DNA from: Bacteroidaceae bacterium
GTDB taxonomy: Bacteria > Bacteroidota > Bacteroidia > Bacteroidales > Bacteroidaceae
Assembly (NCBI GenBank): GCA_017466325.1
Contig: JAFTUK010000046.1
Location: forward strand, 1 to 36,768
Reading direction: 5' to 3'
DNA length: 36,768 nucleotides
The stretch's first letter is position 1. Each line of letters begins with the position of its first letter. Below, piece by piece: positions 7,094-15,994 of this stretch. The notes beneath the pieces were generated by a model, which made no database searches, was not told the DNA's origin, and saw nothing but the letters and a program-made list of their open reading frames with translations. The position numbers and the translations under genes are program-made.

Positions 7094-7489
7094 TTATTCC
7101 TGGTTAATCCAAATTGACTTGAACGAATCACCTACAGTCATATCAAATATTGCCTGGCGCGGAGTTTCCGTGTCGTTCTTCTGCACTTGAATAACAGCGC
7201 TATTACTATATGGCTTTCGACGTATAGTTACCGTATACCATCCTCCATCAAGTTTTTCGTATGTGTGGCCATCTTCACCTTTGAAAGTCGTGAACTCTGG
7301 GTTATAGCGATCGCTAATCCACCAGCTCTTGTAGTTTAGACTGGAAATAGTTTCTTCTCCACCTTCTTTAGGGAAATACAATTTTTCCTTGTTTACTTTG
7401 ATTGGAGGCCAATCTCCATCTGCTTTTTCTTCACATGATGCCAACACAAGGGAGGTCATTAAAGCGATTATGAAATATAACTTATTCAT
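7094..7489 (-). CDS. Small lipoprotein, possible BACON-like beta domain
   Basis: The 131-residue product begins with a lipoprotein signal peptide: MNKLYFIIALMTSLVLASC, with the lipid-modified cysteine at residue 19. Acidic residues directly after the cysteine (EEKADGD) fit surface or outer-membrane lipoproteins of Bacteroidetes. The rest is rich in Trp, Tyr and alternating hydrophobic residues, such as YKSWWISDRYN and WYTVTIRRKPYSNSA, suggesting a beta-sandwich like BACON domains, which often bind carbohydrate. This is an impression and not a match. It lies 19 bp downstream of the MFS gene on the same strand and may share its transcript. Confidence 0.75.
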   Translation of the reverse strand: MNKLYFIIALMTSLVLASCEEKADGDWPPIKVNKEKLYFPKEGGEETISSLNYKSWWISDRYNPEFTTFKGEDGHTYEKLDGGWYTVTIRRKPYSNSAVIQVQKNDTETPRQAIFDMTVGDSFKSIWINQE

Positions 7490-7508
7490 GATTTATATAA
7501 TATAGGTT

Positions 7509-8900
7509 TTACTTTACGATGTTAGCCTTCTCCAGGCCGTAGCCCTTCTTGCCGTCTTCGTACTTGAGCCACAGGGCAAGACCCAGGGCAATGACACCGA
7601 ACATGGCAAAGATGAGCATGGGCAGGGTGTAGTCGTACTGGATAACCTCGTTGCCGTCGCGAACCACGGTACCAACGATGCAGTACTCGCTCAGCACATT
7701 GCCGATGAGCAGGGGCACGCTGCCAAGACCGATGTTCTGTACCCAGAAAATCAGGGCATAGGCAGAACCCAGAAGGCGCAAGGGGATAATCTTGGGCACA
7801 GAGGGCCACATGGCACTGGGCACCAGCGAGAAGGCTACGCCAAGCAACACCATAATGATGGCGGCAAACCACCAGTAGTTGAGCAGAGGCATGGCAAAGA
7901 GCAGATGCACAAGGATAAGGAGAACGGAACCTATTACCATGATGGTGGCACCCTTGCCATACTTGTCATAGATACCGCCGAAAATGGGTGTCATGAGCAG
8001 GTTGCCGAAGGGAAGTATGGAGGGCAGGAAACCAGCCAGGGTGGGGTCCACATTGTACTTGTTTATCATCAGCGAGGTGGCATACTTCAGGAAGGGGAAT
8101 ACCGCAGAATAGAAGCAGAGGCAAAGTAGGGCAATGAGCCAGAATCCCTTGCTCTTGAGGATGATGGTGAGGTCGCCCAACTTGAAGGTCTCGTCGTCGC
8201 CTTCGGAACTTACGGCCTCGCCTTCCTGCTTGTCCAGACGGCTGTCCATTACGCAGAACACGAGGTATGCCAAGAGGCCTACGACCAGAAGTACCAGTGC
8301 CAGCAACAGGGGAGTGGATACCTGGAAGTTCTTGGCAAGGATGGGACCTACCGCCAAGGCCAGGGCCGTTCCCAAACGTGCCACGGCAACCTGGATGCCC
8401 ATTGCCAGGGCTGTTTCGTAGCCACGGAACCAGCGTGCGATTACCTTGGTTACGGTGATGCCGCAGTTCTCGGTACCCACGGCAAAGATGGCATAGCCAA
8501 CACATGCGGTCAGCACCTGCTTGTTAAGGCCGAGGAAGATGGCCTCGCCGCCGGGTTCGATGAACTCTACGGCATAGTACTTGATGCAGGCACCTGCCAC
8601 CATGAACAGACAGGAGGCTATACCCGTAAGGCGTACGCCTATCTTGTCCAGGATGATGCCGCCGAAGAGGAGGGCAAAGAAGAATACGTTGAACCACATG
8701 TAGGCCCAGTTGAAGTTGCCAAAGTCGCTGGCACTCCAACCCATGCCGCCTTGTTCAATGGAAATGCCGAGCATGTCCATCAGTGGAGACATGGCATCGG
8801 TCAGGAAGTAGCCCCACATCATGGTGAAGCTTACGATTATGAGTGCCGTCCAACGGGCTGCCCAAGAATCGCGTAAAGTTTGCTTGATTGCTGTAGTCAT
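7509..8900 (-). CDS. Major facilitator superfamily transporter
   Basis: This 463-residue inner-membrane protein has about 12 hydrophobic segments in two halves, joined by a charged central loop (SRLDKQEGEAVSSEGDDE). The loop between helices 2 and 3 carries the MFS motif-A-like GGIILDKIGVRLTG, and a repeat of it (GGIYDKYGKGATI) sits in the second half, which supports the MFS fold. The substrate is not evident. It follows the S9 peptidase gene by about 58 bp, so import of peptides or amino acids released by that enzyme is plausible. It is not a POT-family peptide transporter by motif. Confidence 0.9.
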   Translation of the reverse strand: MTTAIKQTLRDSWAARWTALIIVSFTMMWGYFLTDAMSPLMDMLGISIEQGGMGWSASDFGNFNWAYMWFNVFFFALLFGGIILDKIGVRLTGIASCLFMVAGACIKYYAVEFIEPGGEAIFLGLNKQVLTACVGYAIFAVGTENCGITVTKVIARWFRGYETALAMGIQVAVARLGTALALAVGPILAKNFQVSTPLLLALVLLVVGLLAYLVFCVMDSRLDKQEGEAVSSEGDDETFKLGDLTIILKSKGFWLIALLCLCFYSAVFPFLKYATSLMINKYNVDPTLAGFLPSILPFGNLLMTPIFGGIYDKYGKGATIMVIGSVLLILVHLLFAMPLLNYWWFAAIIMVLLGVAFSLVPSAMWPSVPKIIPLRLLGSAYALIFWVQNIGLGSVPLLIGNVLSEYCIVGTVVRDGNEVIQYDYTLPMLIFAMFGVIALGLALWLKYEDGKKGYGLEKANIVK

Positions 8901-8924
8901 TTATTTGAGAATTTAGTATTTGAA

Positions 8925-8951
8925 GTCTTTAAGGTCTTTAAGGTCTTTAAG
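8925..8951. repeat. Three tandem gtctttaag units
   Basis: Three exact 9-bp units lie between the S9 peptidase stop and the MFS start. On the minus strand the unit reads cttaaagac. Like the array at 5982, the period is nine. Confidence 0.85.
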
Positions 8952-8958
8952 GAGGGGA

Positions 8959-11142
8959 TTATTTCAGCCACTTGTCTAACCAGCGGAAGAAGGTGCGCTG
9001 CCAGAGGATGCCGTTCTGGGGCTTGAGTACCCAGTGGTTCTCGTCGGGGAAGAGGAGCAGCTGGGCAGGTATGCCACGTGTGCGTGCGGCGGTGAAGGCA
9101 CTTTCTGCCTGGGTGTACTCTATGCGGAAGTCCTTCTGTCCGTGGATGCAGAGGATGGGGGTGTCCCAGCGGTCGACGTAGAGATGGGGAGAGGTCTCGA
9201 ACACCTTGGCACGCTTGCCCTGTGCGTCCTTGTACCAGGGAGCCTGGCCCATGTCCCAGTTGGGGAACCACATTTCCTCCGTTTCCACATACTGCTGCTG
9301 GGTGTTGAAGATACCGTCGTGGGCGATGAATGCCTTGAAACGCTTCTCGTGGTTGCCGGCAAGCCAGTAAACGCTGTATCCTCCGAAACTTGCACCCACG
9401 GCACCAAGTCTGTCGGCATCCACCCAGGGTTCCTTGGCAATGTCGTCTATGGCAGAAAGGTAGTCCTTCATGCACTGGCCGGAGTAGTCGCCGGAGATTT
9501 GCTCAAGCCACTCCATGCCAAAGCCGGGCAGGCCTCGGCGGTTGGGGGCGATGACCACATAGCCCTGAGATGCCATCACCTGGAAGTTCCAGCGGAAACT
9601 CCAGAACTGGCTAACGGGCGACTGGGGGCCGCCCTCGCAGAAGAGCAGGGTGGGGTATTTCTTTGTCTCGTCGAAGTTGGGGGGCAGTATTACCCATGCC
9701 AGCATGTCCTTGTTGTCGGTGGTCTTTATCCAGCGCTCGCGAACCTCGCCGAACTGGAAGTGGGCATAGAAGGGTTCGTTCTCCCTGGTAATCTGCTCGG
9801 TCTTGCCGTCCGCAATGTTTACGAAGAACACCTCGTCGGCCCGGCTCATGGAGTGACGCTTGGCCAGGAGTTTGTCTCCCTGGGGATGAACGCCAAGCAG
9901 GACATAGTCGGCCACTTCGTCGGTAATCTGCCTTACCTCGCCTGAAAGGTTGGTGGCATAGAGGTTGGTCTTGCCATGCCAAACACCAGAGAAGTACAGG
10001 GTGTTGTTGTCGCTTGCCCATGCAAACTCGTTGACACCGCTCTCAAAACTCTCGGTTACGTATGTCTTCTTGCCTGTGGCAAACTCGTAGATGCAAAGGC
10101 GTGTGCGGTCGCTCTCGTATCCGTCGCGCTCCATGCTGCTCCATGCAATGTATTTGCCGTTGGGAGAGAACTGGGGATTCTGGTCGTAGCCGGCGTTTAC
10201 GTCCTCCTGGAACTGGTTTACGGCCTGGTTCTTGAGCGAGCGTGTGGGGTCGCATACAGGGCGCACGTATCCCTCAGGCTTGCAGAGGTTCTTTGTCTCT
10301 CCGCTCTCTATGTCGTAGAGGAAAATGTCGCTATCGGTGCTGATGGCATAGCCTATGCCCGAGAGTTTGCGGCATGTGTAGGCAATCTGCTTGCCGTCGG
10401 GGCTCCATGCCAGTTGTTCGGTGCCACCGAAGGGGAGCATGGGGCTTTCGTATGGTTCTCCCTCCAGAAGGTCCTTGGCACCACTTACCTTGTTGCCGTC
10501 TAAATCGGCCACGAAGGGGTGGGGGGCAGACTTGGTGTAGTGGTCCCAATGCTTGTACATCAGGTCGTTGGCAACGATGCCTGTGGACAGGGCAAGGTCC
10601 TCGTCGTTCTTCTGGATGCTTGCTTCGTGAGCCACACTCTTGACGAGGATGACCTTGTTGCCGCAGGGCGAGAACAGATAGTCGTCCACACCTTCGGCTT
10701 CGAAGGAAACCTGCTTGCGGCCGGTACCGTCGGCATTCATGCTCCATAACTGCATTGCGCCGGAACCGTTTTCCTCGGGGGCAAGGAATACAATCTTGTC
10801 GGTGCCGGGAAGGAAGGAGGGGGCATACTCGGAAGCAGAAGATGATGTCAGCAATGCCGGTTCGCTATCTGCCGAGGGTGTGGAGGCATAGATGACTGAA
10901 CGGCTGCGGTTCTTCTCCACGCTGTAGTATGTTACTCCGTAGACGGACTTCCGGGCCTCGGGAGAAAGGTGATAGCCACCGATGCGGCCCATCTGCCACA
11001 TTACCTCGGGGGTGAACTGGTGTGAAGAGTCGGCAAACTCGGTGGTTCTGCCAATGCCGGCAGTATCCGAAGTGTTCTCTGCCGATGGTGTGCATGCCAC
11101 AAGTGAGAGCGACATAAGGGTTGAGGTTAATAGTTTGTTCAT
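8959..11142 (-). CDS. S9 family (prolyl oligopeptidase/DPP-like) peptidase lipoprotein
   Basis: This 727-residue serine peptidase has the S9 layout: an N-terminal beta-propeller of about 430 residues with WSPDGKQIAY-type repeats and a C-terminal alpha/beta-hydrolase domain. The catalytic triad is visible as Ser585 in GAVGASFGGY, Asp671 in HGQKDFR and His703 in DENHWV. It starts MNKLLTSTLMSLSLVACTPS, a lipoprotein signal with Cys17, so the enzyme is probably anchored in the envelope facing the periplasm. Such enzymes remove dipeptides or cut short peptides, fitting asaccharolytic or amino-acid-scavenging Bacteroidales. It resembles DPP5/acylaminoacyl-peptidase types, but the exact specificity is not readable. 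The MFS gene follows on the same strand. Confidence 0.93.
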   Translation of the reverse strand: MNKLLTSTLMSLSLVACTPSAENTSDTAGIGRTTEFADSSHQFTPEVMWQMGRIGGYHLSPEARKSVYGVTYYSVEKNRSRSVIYASTPSADSEPALLTSSSASEYAPSFLPGTDKIVFLAPEENGSGAMQLWSMNADGTGRKQVSFEAEGVDDYLFSPCGNKVILVKSVAHEASIQKNDEDLALSTGIVANDLMYKHWDHYTKSAPHPFVADLDGNKVSGAKDLLEGEPYESPMLPFGGTEQLAWSPDGKQIAYTCRKLSGIGYAISTDSDIFLYDIESGETKNLCKPEGYVRPVCDPTRSLKNQAVNQFQEDVNAGYDQNPQFSPNGKYIAWSSMERDGYESDRTRLCIYEFATGKKTYVTESFESGVNEFAWASDNNTLYFSGVWHGKTNLYATNLSGEVRQITDEVADYVLLGVHPQGDKLLAKRHSMSRADEVFFVNIADGKTEQITRENEPFYAHFQFGEVRERWIKTTDNKDMLAWVILPPNFDETKKYPTLLFCEGGPQSPVSQFWSFRWNFQVMASQGYVVIAPNRRGLPGFGMEWLEQISGDYSGQCMKDYLSAIDDIAKEPWVDADRLGAVGASFGGYSVYWLAGNHEKRFKAFIAHDGIFNTQQQYVETEEMWFPNWDMGQAPWYKDAQGKRAKVFETSPHLYVDRWDTPILCIHGQKDFRIEYTQAESAFTAARTRGIPAQLLLFPDENHWVLKPQNGILWQRTFFRWLDKWLK

Positions 11143-11299
11143 ATTGTTTGATTGTGTGTGGTTAGGCGCTTTTGATAAGCAGAAATCAGGAACCAGAGGC
11201 TGAAGTCCGAAGGCTTGATACTCTAATTCCCAATTTCTAAGTGTGTATGGTCGGTTCGGACGATAGTCCTATACCATAATTTATATTAGACCCCGAACA

Positions 11300-11328
11300 G
11301 GTCATTGGCGCGTAACGGTCTAATGACC
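11300..11328. repeat. GGTCATTGG hairpin, copy of dispersed palindrome; may end yidC transcript
   Basis: The arms ggtcattgg and ctaatgacc pair over nine positions (one G-U) with an 11-nt loop, cgcgtaacggt. The same loop and stem core recur at 30125-30159, and a diverged form at 29725-29761. Its place 17 bp past the yidC stop fits a terminator role, but there is no clear T tract. Confidence 0.7.
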
Positions 11329-11344
11329 TATTGGGGGCAAAGAC

Positions 11345-13204
11345 TTACTTCCTGTTCTTCTGCTGTTCCTCCATCTGCTTCTGCAGAGCCTCCAGACGGG
11401 CTGCCATGCCACCGGTCTTCTTGGGGTCGTTCTTGTGCTTGGCACGGTACTCTTCCAACTTGGCAAGAAGTTTCTTGTCGTCGGTGGTCTTGCGCAGGTA
11501 CCACATGATGAGGATGCTGGTAAGACCGGAGAGGAAATAGTAGTAGCAAAGACCGCTGGAATAGTTGTTGAACATGAAGAAGAACATCAGTGGCATGATG
11601 TACATCATGTACTGCATCATCTTCATCTGCTGTGCCTGCTCGGCAGACATCTGGTCTTTCTGCTGGCGCATGGATATCCATGTGTTGATGATGTTGGTGG
11701 CGCAGAAGAGCAGGCAGAAGATGCTCAGGTGGTCGCCGATGAGCCACAGGTCGGCATCCCAACTGAGGAGTTCGTCGTAAGCAGAAAGGTCGTCGGCCCA
11801 GAGGAACTTCTCGCCGCGCAGGGCAATGGCATTGGGCACGAAGTTGAACAAGGCAATCCAGATGGGCATCTGTATAAGCATGGGCAAGCATCCTCCCATG
11901 GGACTTACACCGTATTCGCTATAGATTTGCATCATTTCGGCCTGCTTCTTCATGGCGTCCTCGGGTTTGGGATACTTGGCATTCAGAGCATCCACCTTGG
12001 GCTTGAGGACTCGCATGCGGGCACTGCTCAGATAACTCTTCTTGGTGGTGGGGTAGACGAATATCTTCACGATGATGGTAAGCAGGAGCAGTACGATACC
12101 CATGTTCATGCCGAAACCGGAAAGGAAGTCGAACAGGGGCAGAATGATCCAACGGTTGATGATGCGGAACAGAGGCCAGCCAAGGTATACGAGGTTCTCC
12201 AGTTCAAGGTCCTTGCCAGATGCAACGATGTCGTCGTGTTCCTTCAGCAGGTGGAAGTCGTTGGGACCCAGGTAGAGGTTCAGGTTGGTACTCTGCACGC
12301 CGCTGGGGTCAAAGGCGCAATTCATGTGTGCGGAATAGTTCTTCAGGTCGCCGGACTTCTCCTGGCATGGAGAACTCTTCAGCACAGCACCGTCGAACTG
12401 GTCGGGGGCAATGAGCACGCAACTGAAGAACTGGTTCTTGAAGGCAATCCATTCAAGGGGCATTTCCATGGTTTCGTTCTCCTCGCCAGTCTCAGACAGT
12501 TTGTCGGTGTCGCCGTTCTTCTCCTTGTAGGTCAGGGAAGAGTACTGCTGCTCAAAGTCAAAGCCCTTCTCCTGCTGGGCGGCCACATCCTGCCAGTTGA
12601 TGCTCATGCTCTGGGTGCCTGGGTGCAGGACACTGCCCATGCCTGTTGCCTGCATGCTTATCTTCACCAGATAACTGTTTGCCACCAGGTGGTAGTTGAT
12701 GTCCAGATGTGAGGCCTCGTTGCCCAGACGCATGGTAACGGTGCTGTCCGTCTTGTTGATGGCCTGGAAGGTGTAGTCACGAGTGTCGATGTTGTCTTCC
12801 TTGCCTGTCAGCGTGTAACTGAGGCTGTTAAGTCCCTTGCGCAGAAGCATTATATCCTCCTTCTGCTGGTTCTTGTACTGTGTGAGGCTTGCACTCTGTA
12901 TGCTACCGCCACGTGTGTTCAGCGTAAGGTTCACAAGACCGTTGTTCAGACTGACCTCCTCGCCCTGCACGTTGCGTGCCTCGAAGAAAAGTGAGGTACT
13001 GTCCTGGTCCTTCATGGCCAGTTCCAGAGTCTTCTGCTCCTCTGCCTTTTGGGCTTCCAATGCCTGCTTTGCCTGCACGATGCTGTCCTGGCGTGCAATC
13101 TCCCTCATCTGGGCGATTTCCTCCTCGGATGGTTTGCTGTACTGCCAGAAACCAATCATCACCAAGGCAATGAGCACAAAGCCCGTAATAGTGTTCTTAT
13201 CCAT
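11345..13204 (-). CDS. yidC: Membrane protein insertase YidC
   Basis: YidC inserts and folds inner-membrane proteins, alone or with SecYEG. The 619-residue product begins MDKNTITGFVLIALVMIGFW (first membrane helix), followed by the large periplasmic beta domain to about residue 355. The conserved five-helix core starts near WIILPLFDFL and includes the cytoplasmic coiled pair (KKSYLSSARMRVLKPK, KYPKPEDAMKKQAEM), GGCLPMLIQMPIW and the late helices around FNNYSSGLCYYYFLSGL. The tail is basic (MEEQQKNRK), as in Gram-negative YidC. The start at 13202-13204 is favoured because the frame upstream crosses the promoter. It is divergent from ftsY, another membrane-targeting gene. Confidence 0.97.
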   Translation of the reverse strand: MDKNTITGFVLIALVMIGFWQYSKPSEEEIAQMREIARQDSIVQAKQALEAQKAEEQKTLELAMKDQDSTSLFFEARNVQGEEVSLNNGLVNLTLNTRGGSIQSASLTQYKNQQKEDIMLLRKGLNSLSYTLTGKEDNIDTRDYTFQAINKTDSTVTMRLGNEASHLDINYHLVANSYLVKISMQATGMGSVLHPGTQSMSINWQDVAAQQEKGFDFEQQYSSLTYKEKNGDTDKLSETGEENETMEMPLEWIAFKNQFFSCVLIAPDQFDGAVLKSSPCQEKSGDLKNYSAHMNCAFDPSGVQSTNLNLYLGPNDFHLLKEHDDIVASGKDLELENLVYLGWPLFRIINRWIILPLFDFLSGFGMNMGIVLLLLTIIVKIFVYPTTKKSYLSSARMRVLKPKVDALNAKYPKPEDAMKKQAEMMQIYSEYGVSPMGGCLPMLIQMPIWIALFNFVPNAIALRGEKFLWADDLSAYDELLSWDADLWLIGDHLSIFCLLFCATNIINTWISMRQQKDQMSAEQAQQMKMMQYMMYIMPLMFFFMFNNYSSGLCYYYFLSGLTSILIMWYLRKTTDDKKLLAKLEEYRAKHKNDPKKTGGMAARLEALQKQMEEQQKNRK

Positions 13205-13237
13205 AAGTTTTTGTTTAAATTTCACACAAAACGCGGG

Positions 13238-13269
13238 CAAAGTTACGAATAAACCGCTAATTAACCAAA
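13238..13269 (-). promoter_or_regulatory. yidC promoter
   Basis: On the minus strand: TTTG (13269-13266), 20 nt, TAACTTTG (13245-13238). This is a near-perfect Bacteroidetes promoter, with a leader of roughly 30 nt before the yidC ATG. Confidence 0.8.
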
Positions 13270-13339
13270 GTTATAGTTATTTTATTTTAAATAGGCTGCT
13301 TAACACTATATTAAATATGTAAGAATGAAAAAAAAATGC

Positions 13340-13347
13340 TATCTTTG
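13340..13347 (+). promoter_or_regulatory. -7 element of ftsY promoter
   Basis: TATCTTTG matches TAnnTTTG, 29 nt before the ftsY ATG. No good -33 TTTG is seen at 19-21 nt upstream, where the sequence is AT-rich. Confidence 0.65.
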
Positions 13348-13376
13348 CCCAGAATTTAAAGTATATAGCACAGATA

Positions 13377-14327
13377 ATGGGATTGTTTTCATTTTTCAGC
13401 AGAGAAAAGAAGGAGACTCTGGACAAAGGATTAGAAAAGACAAAGACAGGATTCTTTGACAAGATAGCGAGAGCCGTAGCGGGCCGTGATAAGGTTGACG
13501 ACGAGGTGTTGGACAATCTGGAAGAGGTGTTGGTAACAAGCGATGTTGGTGTAGACACCACACTTCGTATAATTGAGAGAATAGAGCAACGCGTTGCCCG
13601 CGACAAGTATGTCGGTACAGGCGAATTGAATCGCATACTTCGTGATGAGATTGCCCAGCTTCTGACTGAGAATAACACCGAAGATACTGAGGGTTTTACA
13701 CTTCCCGAAGGCAAGCGTCCTTATGTCATAATGGTCGTTGGTGTGAACGGTGTGGGCAAGACCACCACAATTGGTAAATTAGCATACCAGTTCAAGCAAG
13801 CAGGCCTGAAGGTTGTCCTTGGAGCCGCCGACACCTTCCGTGCGGCCGCCGTGGAGCAGATAGTCATTTGGGGAGAGAGGGTAGGAGTGCCCGTGGTAAA
13901 GCAACAGATGGGCAGTGACCCAGCGTCAGTGGCTTTCGATACCTTGCAAAGTGCCATGTCGCAGGGGGCTGATGTTGTGATAATAGATACTGCAGGTCGT
14001 CTTCATAACAAGAAGGGGTTGATGGATGAACTTTCCAAGATAAAGCGCGTGATGCAGAAACTTATGCCCGAGGCTCCGAACGACGTAATGCTTGTTTTGG
14101 ACGGAAGCACCGGACAAAATGCCTACGAACAGGCAAAGCAGTTTACTGCTGCTACCGAGGTGACAAGTATGGCTGTTACCAAGTTGGACGGCACGGCAAA
14201 GGGCGGTGTGGTTATCGGTATATCCGACCAGTTCAAGATACCTGTGCGCTATATCGGTTTGGGTGAAGGCATGGAAGACCTGCAACCCTTCAACCGTGTG
14301 GAGTTTGTTGACTCTCTGTTCAAATAA
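13377..14327 (+). CDS. ftsY: Signal recognition particle receptor FtsY
   Basis: FtsY is the SRP receptor GTPase that docks ribosome-SRP complexes at the membrane. The 316-residue protein has a short amphipathic N-terminus (MGLFSFFSREKKE), a helical N domain, and the G domain with GVNGVGKTT (residues 122-130), the DTFRAAA box (152-158), DTAGR (204-208), TKLDGTAKGG (268-277), and the closing GLGEGMEDLQPF. The long acidic A domain of enteric FtsY is absent, which is usual in Bacteroidetes. rimO follows 21 bp later, and the two probably form one operon. Confidence 0.97.
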   Translation: MGLFSFFSREKKETLDKGLEKTKTGFFDKIARAVAGRDKVDDEVLDNLEEVLVTSDVGVDTTLRIIERIEQRVARDKYVGTGELNRILRDEIAQLLTENNTEDTEGFTLPEGKRPYVIMVVGVNGVGKTTTIGKLAYQFKQAGLKVVLGAADTFRAAAVEQIVIWGERVGVPVVKQQMGSDPASVAFDTLQSAMSQGADVVIIDTAGRLHNKKGLMDELSKIKRVMQKLMPEAPNDVMLVLDGSTGQNAYEQAKQFTAATEVTSMAVTKLDGTAKGGVVIGISDQFKIPVRYIGLGEGMEDLQPFNRVEFVDSLFK

Positions 14328-14348
14328 TCCCCCAAAGTCCTGCTTGCG

Positions 14349-15641
14349 ATGAAGATAGACATTATTACTCTTGGATGCAGTAAGAACCTGGTGGATAGCG
14401 AAAGGCTCATGCGCCAGTTGGAATCCGTTGGTTACGAGGTTACACATGATGCCGAAGAACTCACCGGCGAGATAGCCATTGTGAATACCTGCGGTTTTAT
14501 TGCCGATGCCCAAGAGGAAAGCATAAACATGATTCTTGAACTTGCCCAACGCAAGACGGAAGGCGACCTGAAGAAGCTCTATGTGATGGGATGCCTTAGC
14601 GAGAGATTCATGGATGAATTAGGTACAGAGATACCGGAGGTGGATAGGTATTACGGCAAGTTCGACTGGACACGTCTGCTTGCCGACTTGGGGCATGAAT
14701 ACGATGAAAGCATCAGCAATGAGCGTCATCTTACCACGCCTTCCCACTATGCCTACCTGAAAATATCCGAGGGATGCAACCGTCGTTGTGCATATTGTGC
14801 TATCCCCATAATCACCGGTGTACACCGCTCCCGCCCTATGGATGAGATACTTGCCGAGGTACGCTATCTGGTGTCTCAGGGGGTAAAGGAGTTCCAGGTT
14901 ATAGCACAGGAACTTACATTCTATGGCATGGACCTCTACAAGGAACGACGCATTGCCCAACTGGTGCAGGCAATGGCAGATATTCCCGGGGTTGAGTGGA
15001 TACGTCTGCACTATGCCTATCCTACGGATTTCCCGATGGAATTGCTTGATGTTATGCGTGAGAACGACAATGTCTGCAAGTATCTGGATATCGCCTTGCA
15101 ACATATTTCTGACAATGTGCTTGATGCTATGCACAGACACATAACTAAGGAAGAGACGTATTTACTGATAGAGAACATCCGCAAGCGGGTGCCTGGCATA
15201 CATCTTCGTACCACGCTGATGGTTGGTTTCCCCGGAGAGACAGACGAAGACTTTAAGGAACTTTGCGACTTTGTCCGCTGGGCACGCTTCGAGCGCATGG
15301 GAGCCTTTGCTTATAGTGAGGAGCAGGGTACTCCCAGTGCCAGATTGTACGAAGATAATATTCCCGAGGACTTGAAGCAGGAGCGCCTATCCCGACTTAT
15401 GCGCCTTCAGCAGAGGATTTCCGCAGAGATTCAGGAAGAAAAGGTCGGCAAGCAAATGCGCGTAATCATTGATCGTGAGGAAGGAGAGTGGTATGTGGGA
15501 CGCACGGAATACGATTCGCCAGAGGTGGATCCTGAAGTTCTAATCCCCTCATCAGCGGATTCCTTTGCCCCAGGCATGTTCTGTCAGGTACGCATCACAA
15601 AGGCAGAAGATTTTGACCTATATGGTGAGGGATTTCAATAG
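14349..15641 (+). CDS. rimO: Ribosomal protein uS12 (Asp89) methylthiotransferase RimO
   Basis: RimO is a radical-SAM enzyme that adds a methylthio group to Asp89 of ribosomal protein S12. The 430-residue product has the N-terminal methylthiotransferase domain with cluster cysteines Cys10 (LGCSKN), Cys48 (VNTCGF) and Cys82 (GCLSE), the radical-SAM motif CNRRCAYC (Cys143, 147, 150), and a C-terminal TRAM domain. IALQHISD and TTLMVGFPGETDEDF are also typical. Length matches the family. It sits between ftsY and an HU gene, all in the same direction. Confidence 0.96.
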   Translation: MKIDIITLGCSKNLVDSERLMRQLESVGYEVTHDAEELTGEIAIVNTCGFIADAQEESINMILELAQRKTEGDLKKLYVMGCLSERFMDELGTEIPEVDRYYGKFDWTRLLADLGHEYDESISNERHLTTPSHYAYLKISEGCNRRCAYCAIPIITGVHRSRPMDEILAEVRYLVSQGVKEFQVIAQELTFYGMDLYKERRIAQLVQAMADIPGVEWIRLHYAYPTDFPMELLDVMRENDNVCKYLDIALQHISDNVLDAMHRHITKEETYLLIENIRKRVPGIHLRTTLMVGFPGETDEDFKELCDFVRWARFERMGAFAYSEEQGTPSARLYEDNIPEDLKQERLSRLMRLQQRISAEIQEEKVGKQMRVIIDREEGEWYVGRTEYDSPEVDPEVLIPSSADSFAPGMFCQVRITKAEDFDLYGEGFQ

Positions 15642-15704
15642 TTTGTATTTCCTGTGTTATAAAGAATGTCAACTTACATATAATAAGCGTATTCCAAACT
15701 AACC

Positions 15705-15977
15705 ATGAACAACAAAGAATTTATAGCGGAACTGGCACGCAGAACGAACTCCAATGCAAAAGAGACACAGCAGAAAATGAATGTTCTTGTGCAGGAGATT
15801 ACTGAGCGTTTGTGTGAGGAGGATTCAATTTCAATATCCAATTTCGGTGTGTTTGAAACTAAGAAACGTTTGGAACGTGTGCTTGTGTCTCCTACAACTG
15901 GCCAGCGTATGCTTGTGCCACCTAAGATGGTTGTCGGCTTCAAGCAAAGTGGGGTGTTGAAAAATAAAATCCAGTAA
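15705..15977 (+). CDS. HU/IHF-family DNA-binding protein
   Basis: This 90-residue protein has the HU/IHF fold: two helices (NNKEFIAELARRTN, AKETQQKMNVLVQEITERL), then beta strands with SISISNFGVFETKKR and a DNA-binding arm around SPTTGQRMLVPPK ending GFKQSGVLKNKI. The arm carries VPP where HU normally has an NPxTG-like turn with Pro at the tip, so it is diverged. It lies between rimO and a second HU-domain gene 17 bp downstream, and all are likely cotranscribed. It could form a homodimer or pair with the HU domain of its neighbour. Confidence 0.9.
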   Translation: MNNKEFIAELARRTNSNAKETQQKMNVLVQEITERLCEEDSISISNFGVFETKKRLERVLVSPTTGQRMLVPPKMVVGFKQSGVLKNKIQ

Positions 15978-15994
15978 TCATAGACGTTGGTGAT

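Noticed and set aside
11435-12712. 425-residue open frame antisense to yidC
   Set aside because: Long only because of codon bias in yidC; its protein is repetitive in Val, His and Gly and lacks known motifs.
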